Below are positions 21,445 through 33,375 of a stretch of DNA of 64,000 bases, in pieces; the first letter of the stretch is position 1; each line of letters begins with the position of its first letter. Below the pieces are notes generated by a model. That model made no database searches. It saw only the letters and a program-made list of their open reading frames with translations, and was not told the DNA's origin. The stretch lies in assembly GCA_034440575.1 (NCBI GenBank), contig JAOTOL010001096.1:202080-266079 (forward strand). The letters are read 5' to 3'. This stretch comes from Imbricaverruca yamaguchii (Eukaryota > Arthropoda > Thecostraca > Neoverrucidae). Position numbers and translations under genes: made by a program.

Positions 21445-23170
21445 CACTGATGTAGCCGCCGTCTCTGGCACAACAGACACACCGCCGCCGGCGACTAGGG
21501 GACAACCGACCCAGACATCCACATCTGAGACATGTGGAGCAGGCTGACATCTGACCTGTGACATCAGAGGCCACTGATGTAGCCGCCGCCGGCGACTAGG
21601 GAACAGCCGGCCCAGACATCCACATCTGAGACATGTGGAGCAGGCTGACATCTGACCTGTGACATCAGAGGCCACTGATGTAGCCGCCGCCGGCGACTAG
21701 GGGACAGCCGACTCAGACATCCACATCTGAGACATGTGGTGTGGAGCAGGCTGACATCTGACCTGTGACATCAGAGGCCACTGATGTAGCCGCCGCCGGC
21801 GACTAGGGGACAGCCGACCTAGACATCCACATCTGAGACATGTGGAGCAGGCTGACATCTGACCTGTGACATCAGAGGCCACTGATGTAGCCGCCGTCGG
21901 CGACTAGGGGACAGCCGACCTAGACGTCCACATCTGAGACATGTGGTGTGGAGCAGGCTGACATCTGACCCGTGACATCAGAGGCCACTGATGTAGCCGC
22001 CGCCGGCATGCCGTCGGACTAGGGGACAGCCGACTCAGACGTCCACATCTGAGACATGTGGTGTGGAGCAGGCTGACATCTGACCCGTGACATCAGAGGC
22101 CACTGATGTACTCGCCGCCGGCGACTAGGGGACAGCCGACTCAGACATCCACATCTGAGACATGTGGAGCAGGCTGACATCTGACCTGTGACATCAGAGG
22201 CCACTGATGTAGCCGCCGCCGGCGACTAGGGAACAGCCGGCCCAGACATCCACATCTGAGACATGTGGAGCAGGCTGACATCTGACCTGTGACATCAGAG
22301 GCCACTGATGTAGCCGCCGCCGGCGACTAGGGGACAGCCGACTCAGACACCCACATCTGAGACATGTGGAGCAGGCTGACATCTGACCCGTGACATCAGA
22401 GGCCACTGATGTACTCGCCGCCGGTGACTATGGGACAGCCGACCCAGACATCCGCATCTGAGACATGTGGAGCAGGCTGACATCTGACCCGTGACATCAG
22501 AGGCCACTGATGTAGCCGCCGCCGGCGACTAGGGGACAGCCGACTCAGACATCCACATCTGAGACATGTGGAGCAGGCTGACATCTGACCCGTGACATCA
22601 GAGGCCACTGATGTAGCCGCCGCCGGCGACTAGGGGACAGCCGACTCAGACATCCACATCTGAGACATGTGGAGCAGGCTGACATCTGACCCGTGACATC
22701 AGAGGCCACTGATGTACTCGCCGCCGGCGACTAGGGGACAGCCGACCCAGACATCCGCATCTGAGACATGTGGTGTGGAGCAGGCTGACATCTGACCCGT
22801 GACATCAGAGGCCACTGATGTAGCCGCCGCCGGCGACTAGGGGACAGCCGACTCAGACATCCACATCTGAGACATGTGGAGCAGGCTGACATCTGACCCG
22901 TGACATCAGAGGCCACTGATGTACTCGCCGCCGGCGACTAGGGGACAGCCGACTCAGACATCCACATCTGAGACATGTGGAGCAGGCTGACATCTGACCC
23001 GTGACATCAGAGGCCACTGATGTACTCGCCGCCGGTGACTATGGGACAGCCGACCCAGACATCCACATCTGAGACATGTGGAGCAGGCTGACATCTGACC
23101 TGTGACATCAGAGGCCACTGCTGCAGCCGCCGCCGGCGACTAGGGGACAGCCGACCCAGACATCCACGGG
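21445..23170. repeat. 101-bp tandem repeat, about 17 copies
   Basis: Each unit runs from ACTGATGTAGCCGCCGCCGG through GACAGCCGACTCAGACATCC and ACATCTGAGACATGTGGAGC to ATCAGAGGCC. Variants include a GTGT insertion (105 bp), TACTCG for TAGCCG, and GACTATGGGAC for GACTAGGGGAC. Rare variants recur at about 611-630-bp spacing, pointing to a six-unit higher order. The first unit carries a 27-bp-scale insertion and the last units decay. The length is not a multiple of three, so the repeated minus-strand frames cannot be one protein. Confidence 0.97.
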
Positions 23171-23492
23171 GACAGCCGACCCGGACAACCAAATATGAAT
23201 TATGTGGAGCAGTCAGAAATCTGACATGTGTCACCCGAGGTCGACATCCTTTCCAAACAATACAGGCAGACGGAAGCGAGCAGATGTCCTACTCAAACAC
23301 TACCAGGTAGAAAAAGGTAGTCTTTTCAGGGATCTTTGGCATCTTGAAAAGGGAGCTTTGGGCATGAACTTATTGAGGCCCCGATCAGCTCGTTGTTCAA
23401 TAGTAACTGGTCCGCATCGGTCTCAAGGAGCAGAAGGGCGGCGTCTGATTGCTATGCAACATACTATGCATACCCATGTTCTATGCATGATT

Positions 23493-23582
23493 GTTGGTCA
23501 TTGGTTTTCGACACATCGACCGTTGAGTCATGTAGCGTCGCCAATCTCTCACGCCGATTGGTCGCGGGCGAAGAGTAGCGAC
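23493..23582 (-). mobile_element. SINE-B fragment, 3' part only
   Basis: The reverse complement matches the body and tail of the copies at 40558 and 60925 (CGACCAATCGGCGTGAGAGA, then GACTCAACGGTCGATGTGTC). The tRNA head is missing, as expected of a 5'-truncated insertion. Confidence 0.85.
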
Positions 23583-25245
23583 ATCTATTCAAGATGCAAA
23601 TTGCCAATATACCACCTTTATCCAGTCAAGAGCAAACTGGCATCTAAAAGACATATAACAACCACATGTGACCCAGAGACAGCATCCATATCCTCAATAA
23701 TCCAGTCGGCAGTTACGTGGCATCTGACATCGATCACAAGCTGTAAGTAGCAATACGTTGCTTAACTTATCCAGGCTGGTCATGACTATTTTTAAATGGC
23801 GTGTCATGTGCTAAAGACATTCGGTACTTGTCAACAGGTCCGGAAAAATAGTCACGATCAAATAGTGCAACCAAACAGCGCACTAACTCCTATTCAATGC
23901 GAAATATGTCCACTCATGTGAATTATTGCACACTTGCGCACCTTGTATAAACATCCTACATACTGCCTAAATGATACATTGTAGCTTATCTAGCCAATAT
24001 AAGCAGAACCACATCTTACCCAGACAAAGTGTAGACCTATATTTCATCAAAACAACAGCGGAGGTGCAACACTGCAGTGCCGACTGGTCTAAATACACCC
24101 AACAGCTCCAGCGAGTGTCAAAATCGTGACACAGAAAGGCGACAAGTCAGCGTCGCCTTCACGCGAGTGGAAGCCGCGTGCCAAAACAAAGGCTGCTCTA
24201 CCCTGACAGGAGGGAACATCAAAGGTCGGTGGCTGAACAAACAGTACCGGTGAGGCGGGTGCGCTGGTGCCTGAGGTCAAACGTGACCGCGCCGTCGGCC
24301 ACCGGGGGGTAGACCCATCTCACAAACGACGCCGCGTGCCGCCCAGCATCTGCGAACGTGGGAACACGCGCCCAACCGCCGCACTGTTTGTTTCCTCTTT
24401 GTTTCTCACAGTTGCACCCCGCGACGAGGATTTGAGTTTGCGTTCGGTAATGGACGTTCGATTTCACGTGAATTATTCCCAAGACGTATATTGCCTGGAC
24501 AGCGCGTTCGGCTTTCCACCTCACACGAGTCACGAATAATCAGAGTAAAAAGAAACGTTTCGCACACGGGTAAGGCATTATCAAATAGATATGCTTCAAG
24601 CAGGTAGCAATGGTCGCCGAGTCGATACATTCCAATGATAAACGTAGTGCCTCCACTCAATTAGATTGTAACCCACTAGCAGGCAATGCTAGTGTTCCAG
24701 TTGTGTTTTATTACCTAAGCGTCCGCATACAACTGTTGCAATGTCATTTCAAGCATGTATGAAAATCAACTACTGTTACCAAAAAAAATGTACCTTGAAC
24801 GGATGATGGCGATTTCTGCACGGTTCGGCATCTGAAGGGAGGCACCAGGTGACACCCTGCCCCGTCTTTGTCAAGGTCGCCGTGGAAGGGCGTGCGGCAG
24901 CAGTTTGTGGCTTCGCATGACTGCTATTACAGCTTTTGTGCGTTTTTTATTGAAATAAATGTAATCTAGTCGTATGTGTTTTAACATACTATCACGCTCC
25001 TATTATAACACAGGTATTAGGCCCTCTGGACTCAACTTCTCTTGCCGAAATGATAGCAATTTCCGAGCTTTACTACAGTTATGATTTCCAGGTGATTAGA
25101 TTGCACGTTATTTGATGTCACCAGACAATGTCGCCTCATCGATGGCAGTGCCCAGGCTAAATGGGCTCACGGAAATATCTTCAATTAGAATGGTCTTCTC
25201 CCCTAAAACACATTGCATGCTATTTTACGGCCTGTATTCGGATTC
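23583..25245. other. no recognisable feature
   Basis: About 1.7 kb of unique-looking DNA. Frames near 24219-24660 overlap on both strands and match nothing known. Confidence 0.4.
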
Positions 25246-25390
25246 AGTGACAATGGGTCTATTCCGGTGACCTCATCCGGAATAGGTTGAGGGTCCATTT
25301 CCTCTACCGCCCGTTCAAGCGCCTCATCCGGAATAGGTTTACCCTCATCCAACCTCCACCGGATAAGGAACATCTAAATCGGCAGGTCGG
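25246..25390. repeat. repeat pair CCTCATCCGGAATAGG, left cluster
   Basis: CCTCATCCGGAATAGGTT occurs twice in direct orientation (about 25271 and 25322), with related flanks. The first copy is the reverse complement of 27612-27650; the second matches 27561-27600 in direct orientation. Confidence 0.75.
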
Positions 25391-26140
25391 CGGTTGAGGA
25401 AGCGCAAACTCGGAATACGACAAACGTGCCGCAACAGTGGCGTTCAGAATGAACTTTTTTACTTGACTTAGGCCATGAACACAGTCAGTAGTTTGTATAA
25501 GTCGTGCTTTCTTTGTTTTGGAAGTATTTTTTGGAAATAAATCGAATGATTAAGAATGACACATGGGATATGTGATGGACATGAGCAGTCACCCATGGTT
25601 TATGTCACAAACTACCCAACTTTGTCTCCATTGCACTTCGGGAACATCCAATGTCCAAATGGAAATTGGTGATGGGCGATTGAAATTTGATGGGTAAATT
25701 GTAGGTTCAGACATGCATGCCAATTTGCATGCCTTTGAGGGGCAGCTTACTCCTATGCATCCATGCTTTTTCTTTGCATGCATGCATCAGTGACTGATGG
25801 AGGAGCTCCGTGTGCCCTCCACATGGGAAGGTGGTTCCCTCTGACACACGAGCTTTGAATATTTATGAAGATTATTTGGATGGGCTTGTGAAGGCAATGG
25901 CCAGGTACAAATGGATTGGAGGTCACACTCCATAGAGCCATGCTAGCAGTTAATCCAACATTAGTGGCACTTCCCCACTCAGAAATGTGTAAAGCAACAT
26001 CCCTGCTGAAACGGGTAACCCGTCAAGTACACCGTACTACTCAAATGCCCCTCGCTAAACGGTTTTTCGTCCCAAGGTGCCACCACCTAAGGGTAAAAGA
26101 CGCTCATTCAGTATGCTTCAGTTGAGTCCCTTTTCCTCAC
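25391..26140. other. no recognisable feature
   Basis: Mixed composition with TGCATGCATGCAT words near 25705-25790. No gene or repeat is supported. Confidence 0.4.
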
Positions 26141-27128
26141 TTAACCCGCGCACGTCCGGGGGAGGGGGCAGATATCTGCCCCCTCCAGTTTTTCCTCATT
26201 TACAGCCAAACTAATAGGGTTAGCAAGGCAAAACCTCGCATAGCTGTTCATTGGTCTTTTCCGCATATCTTTATACATTTTTAATCCTGGGTCTTCTCAG
26301 GTCAGGTCCCCAGGTCAGGCGAAGTGTCCCAACTACATTCGGAGTTCTAGGTGGCATAACTTCCACAATAATTGGGCGATTGATACCTTATAGCATGTCA
26401 TGATCTCATCAGGGACCATAATATGTATATCGTTTTTTTTCGTAGCATTGACCTTAGGTCAGGTCGCTGCCATGGCTTCCCCATTATAGCGCTATGGTAA
26501 AATATACAAATGTTTCCTAGTTACATATTTGCGCTCGGAATGATCTCACAACGGTTGCGGCATGTAGATGGAAGCTATGCTCAATGCTACCGCTGACACT
26601 TTTGTTCAGTGACCTCACCAAGGTCTCTGAGGTCACCTGAGATTACTACACATTTATGCGCATTACATCCCACTGCATTGAGCTAGAAGGCTGAAATTAC
26701 CGTCATTGTGCTTGTATCGTCACGACGTGTCGATTGATTCCTTACATGACCTCTCTAAGCCTTGACCTGCGGTCATGACTTTATGCCTTGACCTGAGTTT
26801 CGGTTGACCTGACCTTAAGTTGTACCGCCTATTGTCAGTAACGCATTTCAAGGACTGTCGAATAGCGTTCACCATTTGTTTCTATCTGTTACAGGTCCTG
26901 ATATATGTGTCAATATCTGAGTCCCACCTGATCTAGTCGAATTTGACCCAGTGACCTGAATGTTGACCTGAGCGAAAAAATTACCGAAACACCTTCGATA
27001 GAGCCCATCACCAGCTATCCAACGCCGTTTTCCGTTTGTTGCTAGCTAACATAGTTCCGGAGATCTTAGGGGGCAGACATCTGCCCCCCGGACATGGGAA
27101 GTTGGCGCGGACCGCCGGACGTGCGAGT
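26141..27128 (+). mobile_element. TTAA-type nonautonomous element, copy 3
   Basis: The left end TTAACCCGCGCACGTCCGGG is matched by CCGGACGTGCG at 27115-27125 on the right, where the outer TTAA has decayed. Just inside the left end lies a perfect 26-bp palindrome (26161-26186) centred on GATATC, and just inside the right end a near-perfect counterpart (GGGGGCAGACATCTGCCCCC, 27069-27088). The phrase GAGATCTTAGGGGGC before the right palindrome is shared with the element at 44019. The interior carries at least twelve AGGTCA/TGACCT half-sites and no protein frame. Confidence 0.75.
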
Positions 27129-27560
27129 GTTCATGAATATTGTACTGAACGAGAGCGTCGCAACAGCGCCTTTCTGAATAAATGATTCCTCTCCAGACGA
27201 GTACCTACCTACCCAGCGCTTGAAAATGGCTGGATCTCCGCCCCTGAAATAAATGATTTTGGAGCTCCGGAAGCAGCACAAGCCATCGTCATCCACTGTA
27301 CGTCAGCTTCCCGGCCGGAGTCGGAATATATATTTTTTTTTTAACAGCTTGCAGCGTGTTTTATTCATCCTCCAATAGCTGCCGCACAATGGGATCCATC
27401 GGGCTTTCACAACAGCAAGTAAGTATATCAATCAATACAAAATATTGGCACTGCTACGCGCAAGACCGGGGCAAGCGACCGATACTATCACCGTTATGCA
27501 CATATGCGCCAAATAACACTACAACCATATCACCGCCAACAGCTAATTAAAGGAGAAAAC
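27129..27560. other. no recognisable feature
   Basis: Spacer without a supportable gene. A T run lies near 27331-27342. Confidence 0.4.
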
Positions 27561-27655
27561 TCTACTGGCCGTTCCAGCGCCTCGACCTGGAAAAGGTATT
27601 CTGGCCGAAGCACAACCTATTCCGGATGAGGTCGCCGGAACAGACCCTATTTGAC
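27561..27655. repeat. foldback repeat related to 25246
   Basis: The two halves are imperfect inverted copies: GTTCCAGCGCCTCGACCTGG in the left half, and CCTATTCCGGATGAGGTCGC in the right half reading the other way. The right half is a close reverse complement of 25252-25290. The pair may mark the ends of an old insertion of about 2.4 kb. Confidence 0.65.
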
Positions 27656-28427
27656 CTCAGTACATTGGCAGACTGGCATTCTCGGGGAGCCACTAACCAT
27701 TTCATGTGATGGCTTACATGATTCCGGACGATTTGATTTTACCTGGTCGGTTGACTATGCGTCAGTGAGGCCAGCTACGATGCCAATAGGGATTTGTAAA
27801 AACAATGATACTTCAGGCTTTCGAGAGGTCTAAGGTTCTGTTGGTAACTATGTGGAAGGACGGCTGGCGATAACAAACTACGCCGCCCGTCGTGATTAAT
27901 GACATTATCTACGTGGGTCTTTTAGTTAAATAAACTTGACCATGGCGTATGAAGTTACCAGCCTAAGATTCTCAGCAATGCAGCCTTCGGTCTAGTCACT
28001 TTGGCGTCTGGCGGCATATTTCGCGGTCCCGTATCCAGCTGATTGGATGTACGGCCAACCTAGATGATCACCACCCGATTCTCGCGATTTGTTTTACTTC
28101 GACTTGCCCTAGGTCATTTCCAGTGTGAAGTGCAACAGTCAGGATCATTGGATTAACCACGTGGCAAACAACGCACTGGTTTTGTTCACGAGCAGAACGC
28201 AATTACGACATTTGGCAGTGTGGAGACCAGTGGGAGGGTGGGAAGGGTGGCTGAGATAGTGCTAATCTCTCAAACGGAAAGGCAGGTAAATTTTTCTAGG
28301 TGAGGCGGGGTTAAATTTAATCACTCGATTGCAATTACCTGGAGTGTCCCATAATACTTTCAGTAAGTTGTCCCAGTAAGTTATTCGTGCATAAATAGCA
28401 TTGAAAGTGTCAATGATATCGAAGGCT
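27656..28427. other. no recognisable feature
   Basis: No gene or repeat seen in this stretch. Confidence 0.4.
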
Positions 28428-28445
28428 ACCCATGGGTTCATTGTT

Positions 28446-28609
28446 TATTTGGTGGTTTACGACACACTTTATGCACGATCACGGCTAATGGGGTCGCCCA
28501 CATTGCTTCGCCTGTGGGCCACGTGACTGGGCAGCGACTCGAGTGGTGCGAGTGTTGAACCCAGGGCCCTGGTATCTGGAGCTCAGCACCTTAACCACTC
28601 GGACACCCC
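28446..28609 (-). mobile_element. SINE-C, tRNA Leu/Ser-like head
   Basis: Read on the minus strand it starts GGTGTCCGAGTGGTTAAGGT, a class II tRNA-like A box, and has a B-box-like GGTTCAACACTC. The body is shared with 7813-7914 (GTGCATAAAGTGTGTCGT), and it ends TCGTAAACCACCAAATAAAC. ACCCATGGG occurs on both sides (28428-28436 and 28610-28619), a probable target duplication. The 3' end TGTGTCGTAAA..CCA resembles that of SINE-B, suggesting the same LINE partner. Confidence 0.85.
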
Positions 28610-28835
28610 ACCCATGGGGGGGGGGGCACCCATGCGTTGACACAAGATCATTTCCAAACAATGCGAGCGAGTTGTCACTCTGACACACCGTTTTGAAACG
28701 CTTTTCATTTGGTATTTGACGGGCCTGTTACATCCATGGAATTCACTACCTCAAAGCTGTCACCCAGAGCACATAGGTTGCCCCCACCGCCGTCCTCAGC
28801 TGACAAACTATGCAGGCAGCCTACCATAGCCTACC

Positions 28836-29010
28836 ATGGTCATGCCTCCCATCCATTACAGCTGGCCTGTCATACCCGTCTGAAGCGAATACCTTCTTCC
28901 ACCCGTCTGCCACCCCACCTATAGTTTCCATGTACTGAAACTGGTATATCACCCCGCCCATGGCTCCCATCTATTGCAGCTGGTCTGCCATATCCGTCCG
29001 AATGGACCGC
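28836..29010. repeat. diverged direct duplication of about 50 bp
   Basis: Segments near 28836-28890 and 28960-29006 share CTCCCATCYATTRCAGCTGG and the following CTGYCATAYCCGTC. There are two copies only, separated by about 70 bp. Confidence 0.6.
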
Positions 29011-29239
29011 CGTCCGTAGCCGGCCCGCCGTCCCGCGTGAAGCCACGGTCCGGGGTGACCGGCCTACACCAGCTCGGCTTCCAGACGCCTCGTGCCGCGG
29101 TCGTCCAGAACCGTCACACCGCTGCCAGTGTTGCCGGACAAACGCACTGGAATCGCCGCCGCGCGTGCGCTGGCCGGTCCGTGCAAATAAACAGAGACAT
29201 TGCGCGCCAGAACCGGATGGCGCCGGAGACCAACGAGGC

Positions 29240-29646
29240 GTGCTGGCGGCTGTTCTCCGAGAGCCGGCCGGCGCGGCACGGCCGGCCTCTGTCGGCCCGG
29301 CCCGGCTGTGGCTACAGCACAGCACGCGCTGCTCAGTACACCGTGCTGGCGGCTGTTCTCCGAGAGCCGGCCGGCGCGGCCGGTGGCCTCTGTCAGCCCG
29401 GCTGTGGCCACAGCACAGCACGCGCTGCTCAGTACACCGTGCTGGCGGCTGTTCTCCAGAGCCGGCCGGCGCGGCACGGCCGGCCTCTGTCGGCCCGGCC
29501 CGGCTGTGGCCACAGCACAGCACGCGCTGCTCAGTACACGTGCTGACGGCTGTTCTCCGAGAGCCGGCCGGCGCGGCACGGCCGGCCTCTGTCGGCCCGG
29601 CCCGGCTGTGGCCACAGCACAGCACGCGCTGCTCAGTACACCGTGC
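29240..29646. repeat. 103-bp GC-rich tandem repeat, 4 copies
   Basis: Units start at about 29240 and 29343 and then twice more with GTGCTGGCGGCTGTTCTCC; they contain GAGAGCCGGCCGGCGCGGCA and end GCGCTGCTCAGTACAC. The second copy has an internal deletion and the third has small indels. Frames on both strands are open because the unit lacks stops. Confidence 0.96.
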
Positions 29647-30120
29647 TGACGCACTCAAAGGGAATCAAGCGCGATAGCTCTGTGACAATATGCTGCTCAC
29701 GTAAGCGCACGGCTTGGCATACGGTGGATTTGCTCGAGCGTCTATCGTGTTTAGTTGACACGGGTGACACGTTGTACCATGCGCCAGTTGGGTGTTTTTT
29801 TTGTACGTCGGGTATTGGCCGCCTGAGCACACGATCACCGCACCGCCACTCAGCCCGCCGGCGGAAACCGGCGATAGTCGCCGATGACGAGAATGTGCTT
29901 CCAGAACGGCGGCGCGCCTTGATCTCTGTTTGAAGTCGGCCGACTCAAAGCTGGCCGTGCGGCCGGCCTCACGTCTTGAGCAAACCGAGTGTTGACCGAC
30001 CAATTTGATATCTGCGACGGTGCGCCCACCTGGCCGGCCATCAGCCGGGTCAACACGCCGCAGGTCGCCGTGCCGCCGGCCGGCAGGGGCACGCCTCTGC
30101 CGACCGCGGGGCCTGTACCG

Positions 30121-30143
30121 GTGTAGCTCGAGTGGAGCTACAC
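30121..30143. repeat. 9-bp hairpin
   Basis: GTGTAGCTC and GAGCTACAC are exactly complementary around GAGTG. Short; significance uncertain. Confidence 0.6.
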
Positions 30144-30157
30144 CTCGGTCGGTTCCC

Positions 30158-30340
30158 GCACCTGTACCGCTTCCCCGAGTGGGTCACACCTCTGACTTCC
30201 ACCACACCTGTACCGCCCCGGCTCGGGGTGGGAAGAGCAATCTCCTGCCGGCTGCGGCACCTGTGCTGCTGCCCCGAGTGGGTCACGCCTCTTACTTACA
30301 CCGCACCTGTACCGCCACGCTCCAGAGTGCGGAGGGCACT
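30158..30340. repeat. 99-bp tandem duplication
   Basis: GCACCTGTACCGCTTCCCCG at 30158 recurs as GCACCTGTGCTGCTGCCCCG at 30257, followed in both by GAGTGGGTCACRCCTCT. There are two diverged copies. Confidence 0.8.
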
Positions 30341-30487
30341 CCTATAACTATTCTGGACACTTGCACAGCCCTTCTGTTCGACGCGGGGAATGAATGGTAT
30401 TTTCGATGAAAATGCGTGATCTAGGCACGTATGTCTATAATACTGCCATGCTCCCCAAATCAGTTTCGTTTTCATACGCTAAAGCAA

Positions 30488-30495
30488 GTGTCACA
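30488..30495. other. 8-bp target-site duplication, left
   Basis: GTGTCACA directly before the CAGGGGCGTCGCCA end at 30496; repeated exactly at 34640-34647. Confidence 0.85.
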
Positions 30496-30589
30496 CAGGG
30501 GCGTCGCCACCAGGGGGCAGCGGGGGCAATCCCCCCCCCACCGTCAGACTGGGGGCGCCGCCCCCTGAAATTTGAGGAGGCCCCAGGAC

Positions 30590-31090
30590 GAAAATGAGGC
30601 CCCCAGGACGAAAAGGAAGCCCCCAGGACGAAAAGGAAGCCCCCAGGTCGAAAAGAGGCCCTCAGGACGAATAAGAGTCCCCCAGGAAGAAAAGGAGGCC
30701 CCCAGGATGGAAATGAGACCCCAGGACGAAGAGGAGGCCCCATGACGAAAAGGAGTCCCTCCAGGACGAAAAGGAGGCCCTCCAGGACGAAAAGGAGGCC
30801 TTCCAGGACGAAAAGGAGGCCTTCCAGGACGAAAAGGAGGCCTTCCAGGACGAAAAGGAGGCCTTCCAGGACGAAAAGGAGGCCCCCAGGACGAAAAGGA
30901 GGCCCTCCAGGATGAAAAGGAGGCCCTCCAGGACGAAAAGGAGGCCTTCCAGGACGAAAAGGAGGCCTTCCAGGACGAAAAGGAGGCCCCCAGGACGAAA
31001 AGGAGGCCCTCCAGGATGAAAAGGAGGCCCTCCAGGACGGAAAGAGGGCCCCAGGACGAAAAGGAGGCCCCAAGACGAAGAAGAGATTCT
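30590..31090. repeat. 21-bp array GGAGGCCCTCCAGGACGAAA(A)
   Basis: Some 24 units of 20-21 bp lie head to tail, mostly GAGGCCYYCCAGGACGAAAA. The plus strand is purine-rich. On the minus strand the 7-codon period gives frames of repeated Gly-Pro-Pro-Phe-Arg-Pro or Gly-Leu-Leu-Phe-Val-Leu-Glu; several frames are open at once, so coding is not inferred. Confidence 0.95.
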
Positions 31091-33100
31091 ACAAAGTAGG
31101 GGCCTCCAGGAGGAGGCCCATAATTTGAAAAGGAAGTCACCTAGGGGCCCCAGAAATCAAGAGTGCCAAAAATTGGCACGGAGGCCCCCAGCATTGCAAA
31201 GGAGTCTCAACACGGGAAGGGAGGCCCAATAAAATGAGAGGAGGCCCTAAGCCGGAAAAGAAAACCAGTGGATATGAGATGAGGTTTCGGAGCAGGGACG
31301 TCGCTACCAGGGTGGGGGTAGCGGGGGCAATCGTCTCCACCCATTGTCTTGAGATTTGGGGGTGGGGGCGCCCCCTGTAATTTGAGGAGACCACTATCCG
31401 GAAATGCATAAAGCAAAAAGGTGAGCAAGGTGCCCGATGGGACAGAAGATGATGCTGTCAAGGTGGATCCAAGATTGATAACGAGGCCCCCAGGAAATAT
31501 AATCAGGTTCCTATAAGAGACAGAACAGAGATTGTGAGGAGGCCCCCCAGGATGAAAAGGAGGCCCCCCAGGACAAAAAAGAGAACTCCAGGACGAACAG
31601 GATGCCACCGAGACGGGCAAGAAGCCACTCGGGGCTACACGATAATGCTTCCGATGGGTGGCAAGGTATTCTTAATTTGGAAAACGAGGTCCCAAGATGG
31701 AAGAGAAGGACCCACCCTATAATAGAAAATAATGACAAGAGATATTTATCCGGGCGCAAGAGGGGACCCAAAGGTGGGTAAGAAGGTCCCCCTAGGAAGT
31801 AGAGAATGCCACTGAGACCAGCCAGATGAGGCCCACATTTTAGAAGACGAAAACCCTAGAAACGAAGATTTAAGACTAGGATGGAAAAACAACCTGCTAA
31901 GAGAATAATGAGTCTCCAAACACACATGGGGAGGCCTCTAAGACGTGAAAGGAGTTCCATAATTTTAAAAGGGAGTCACCTAGAAGAGGGTAAGAGGCCC
32001 TAGAAATCAAGAGAGTGCCAAAAATTGGCACGGAGGCCCCCAGAATTGCAAAGGAGGCCCCAATACGGGTAGGGAGGCCCCAGAAATTGAGAGGAGGCCC
32101 TAAGACGGAAAAGAAAGCCAGTGGATATTGGATGAGGTTTCGGAGACGCAAAAATAGGCACCAAAACGAGTAAGGTTCCACCAAAATAGAAAAGGCTGAT
32201 CCAGAGACATGGCAGGAGGCACCTAATTCGGAAGAGGGGGACACAAGGTTGGAAATAAGACCCCATAATGAACGAGAAGACCCTACAATTGGAGAAAAAA
32301 GCCATTGGATAAGAGAGATAGCTCCCAGGCAGAAAAGAAGGCTCGCAGATGACCAAAAAAAGTCCCCGGGAAATAACAAGGCCACTGAGATAAGAAAGGT
32401 CGTGTATAATTTGGAAGAGGAGGAACCCGGAAGAGAAGAGAAGTCCACCAGGAAATAAGATACCACCCTTAAGATGGGCGAAGTTCGAATCAAAACGCAG
32501 AGCAGGAGGTCCCCAAACGTGAGAGGAGGCCCCTAATTTGAAAAAGGACTATAGAACAGAAATGAGGGCCCTGCCGGACTCGGGAGGAGTCCCCAAAAAA
32601 GAGTAGGTCTCCAGGACTGAATGAGGGCCCCAAGACCGGAAAGATTTCCAAGAAAATGAGAGGAGGCCCTTAAGCTGGGAGTGGTACCAGGTATGGATAA
32701 GTGTGAGGTTTCCAAAATTGAAGATTCCATCAAGGCTTTGCCAGGATAAAGGAGGAGGTCCACGAAGCGTCGCAGGAGGTCCATAATTTGGCAGATAATG
32801 CCCCTGGGACATGAGAGGAAGCCCCATGCCATAGCAAAGGGCCCCAGGATGTAAGAGAAGGCACTTCAAGACGAGAGAGGAGGACAAGTCTCATTGGGAC
32901 CAAAACAAATGAAACCAGAGCAACAAAAACATTCCGGACATGGGTCCAACTCACACTCACACTCACAAAAACAAAGCAACAAAAAACTCACACTCACAAG
33001 ACACACAAAAAAACATTCCAACTCTGGGCAATGACGCCAAAGCCCCAAAACTTTTACACCCAAGAAAGTGCCCAGGCAGCTAAAGTTCGCGCTAGGGAAT
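31091..33100. repeat. decayed 20-21-bp GAGGCCC array
   Basis: The same pattern continues with a GAGGCCC-like start every 19-22 bases and a variable second half. A 150-bp stretch at 31140-31292 recurs at 31990-32139 (shared GTGCCAAAAATTGGCACGGA), where the first copy is cut by the end-like module at 31293. GCCAAAAATTGGC inside it is itself a palindrome. The open frames across this stretch are not genes. Confidence 0.8.
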
Positions 33101-33375
33101 GACGCAAATGAAGAATGAAGCAAATGACGTCGGGGCCCAAAACATCACCTTTGACTGGATAAAAAATCGCGTTGCGGCCCTTGAAAATCACCCTAGACGC
33201 CCCGAAGGCCCCGCCGGGCCCCAAAAGCTGCAGCTGTTCCAAAAATCAATTCTTAACCGGAATGTCACTCTGAGACAAAATACACTCCTTCAGTGGCCGC
33301 AGTGCATACCAAAGGAGCAAATTCCCCCTCTATCCTGAGAGGCATAAGCTCCCAAGATTCGTGCCGGGGCTCCAA

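Noticed and set aside
21304..23234. Series of minus-strand frames with the same 40-residue repeat (MASDVTGQMSACSTCLRCGC)
   Set aside because: They come from the 101-bp satellite; the unit is not a multiple of three, so each frame ends after one or two units.
30435..31140. Two minus-strand frames of about 200 codons rich in Gly-Pro-Pro-Phe-Arg-Pro
   Set aside because: Produced by the 21-bp repeat; two frames are open over the same DNA and neither has a domain.
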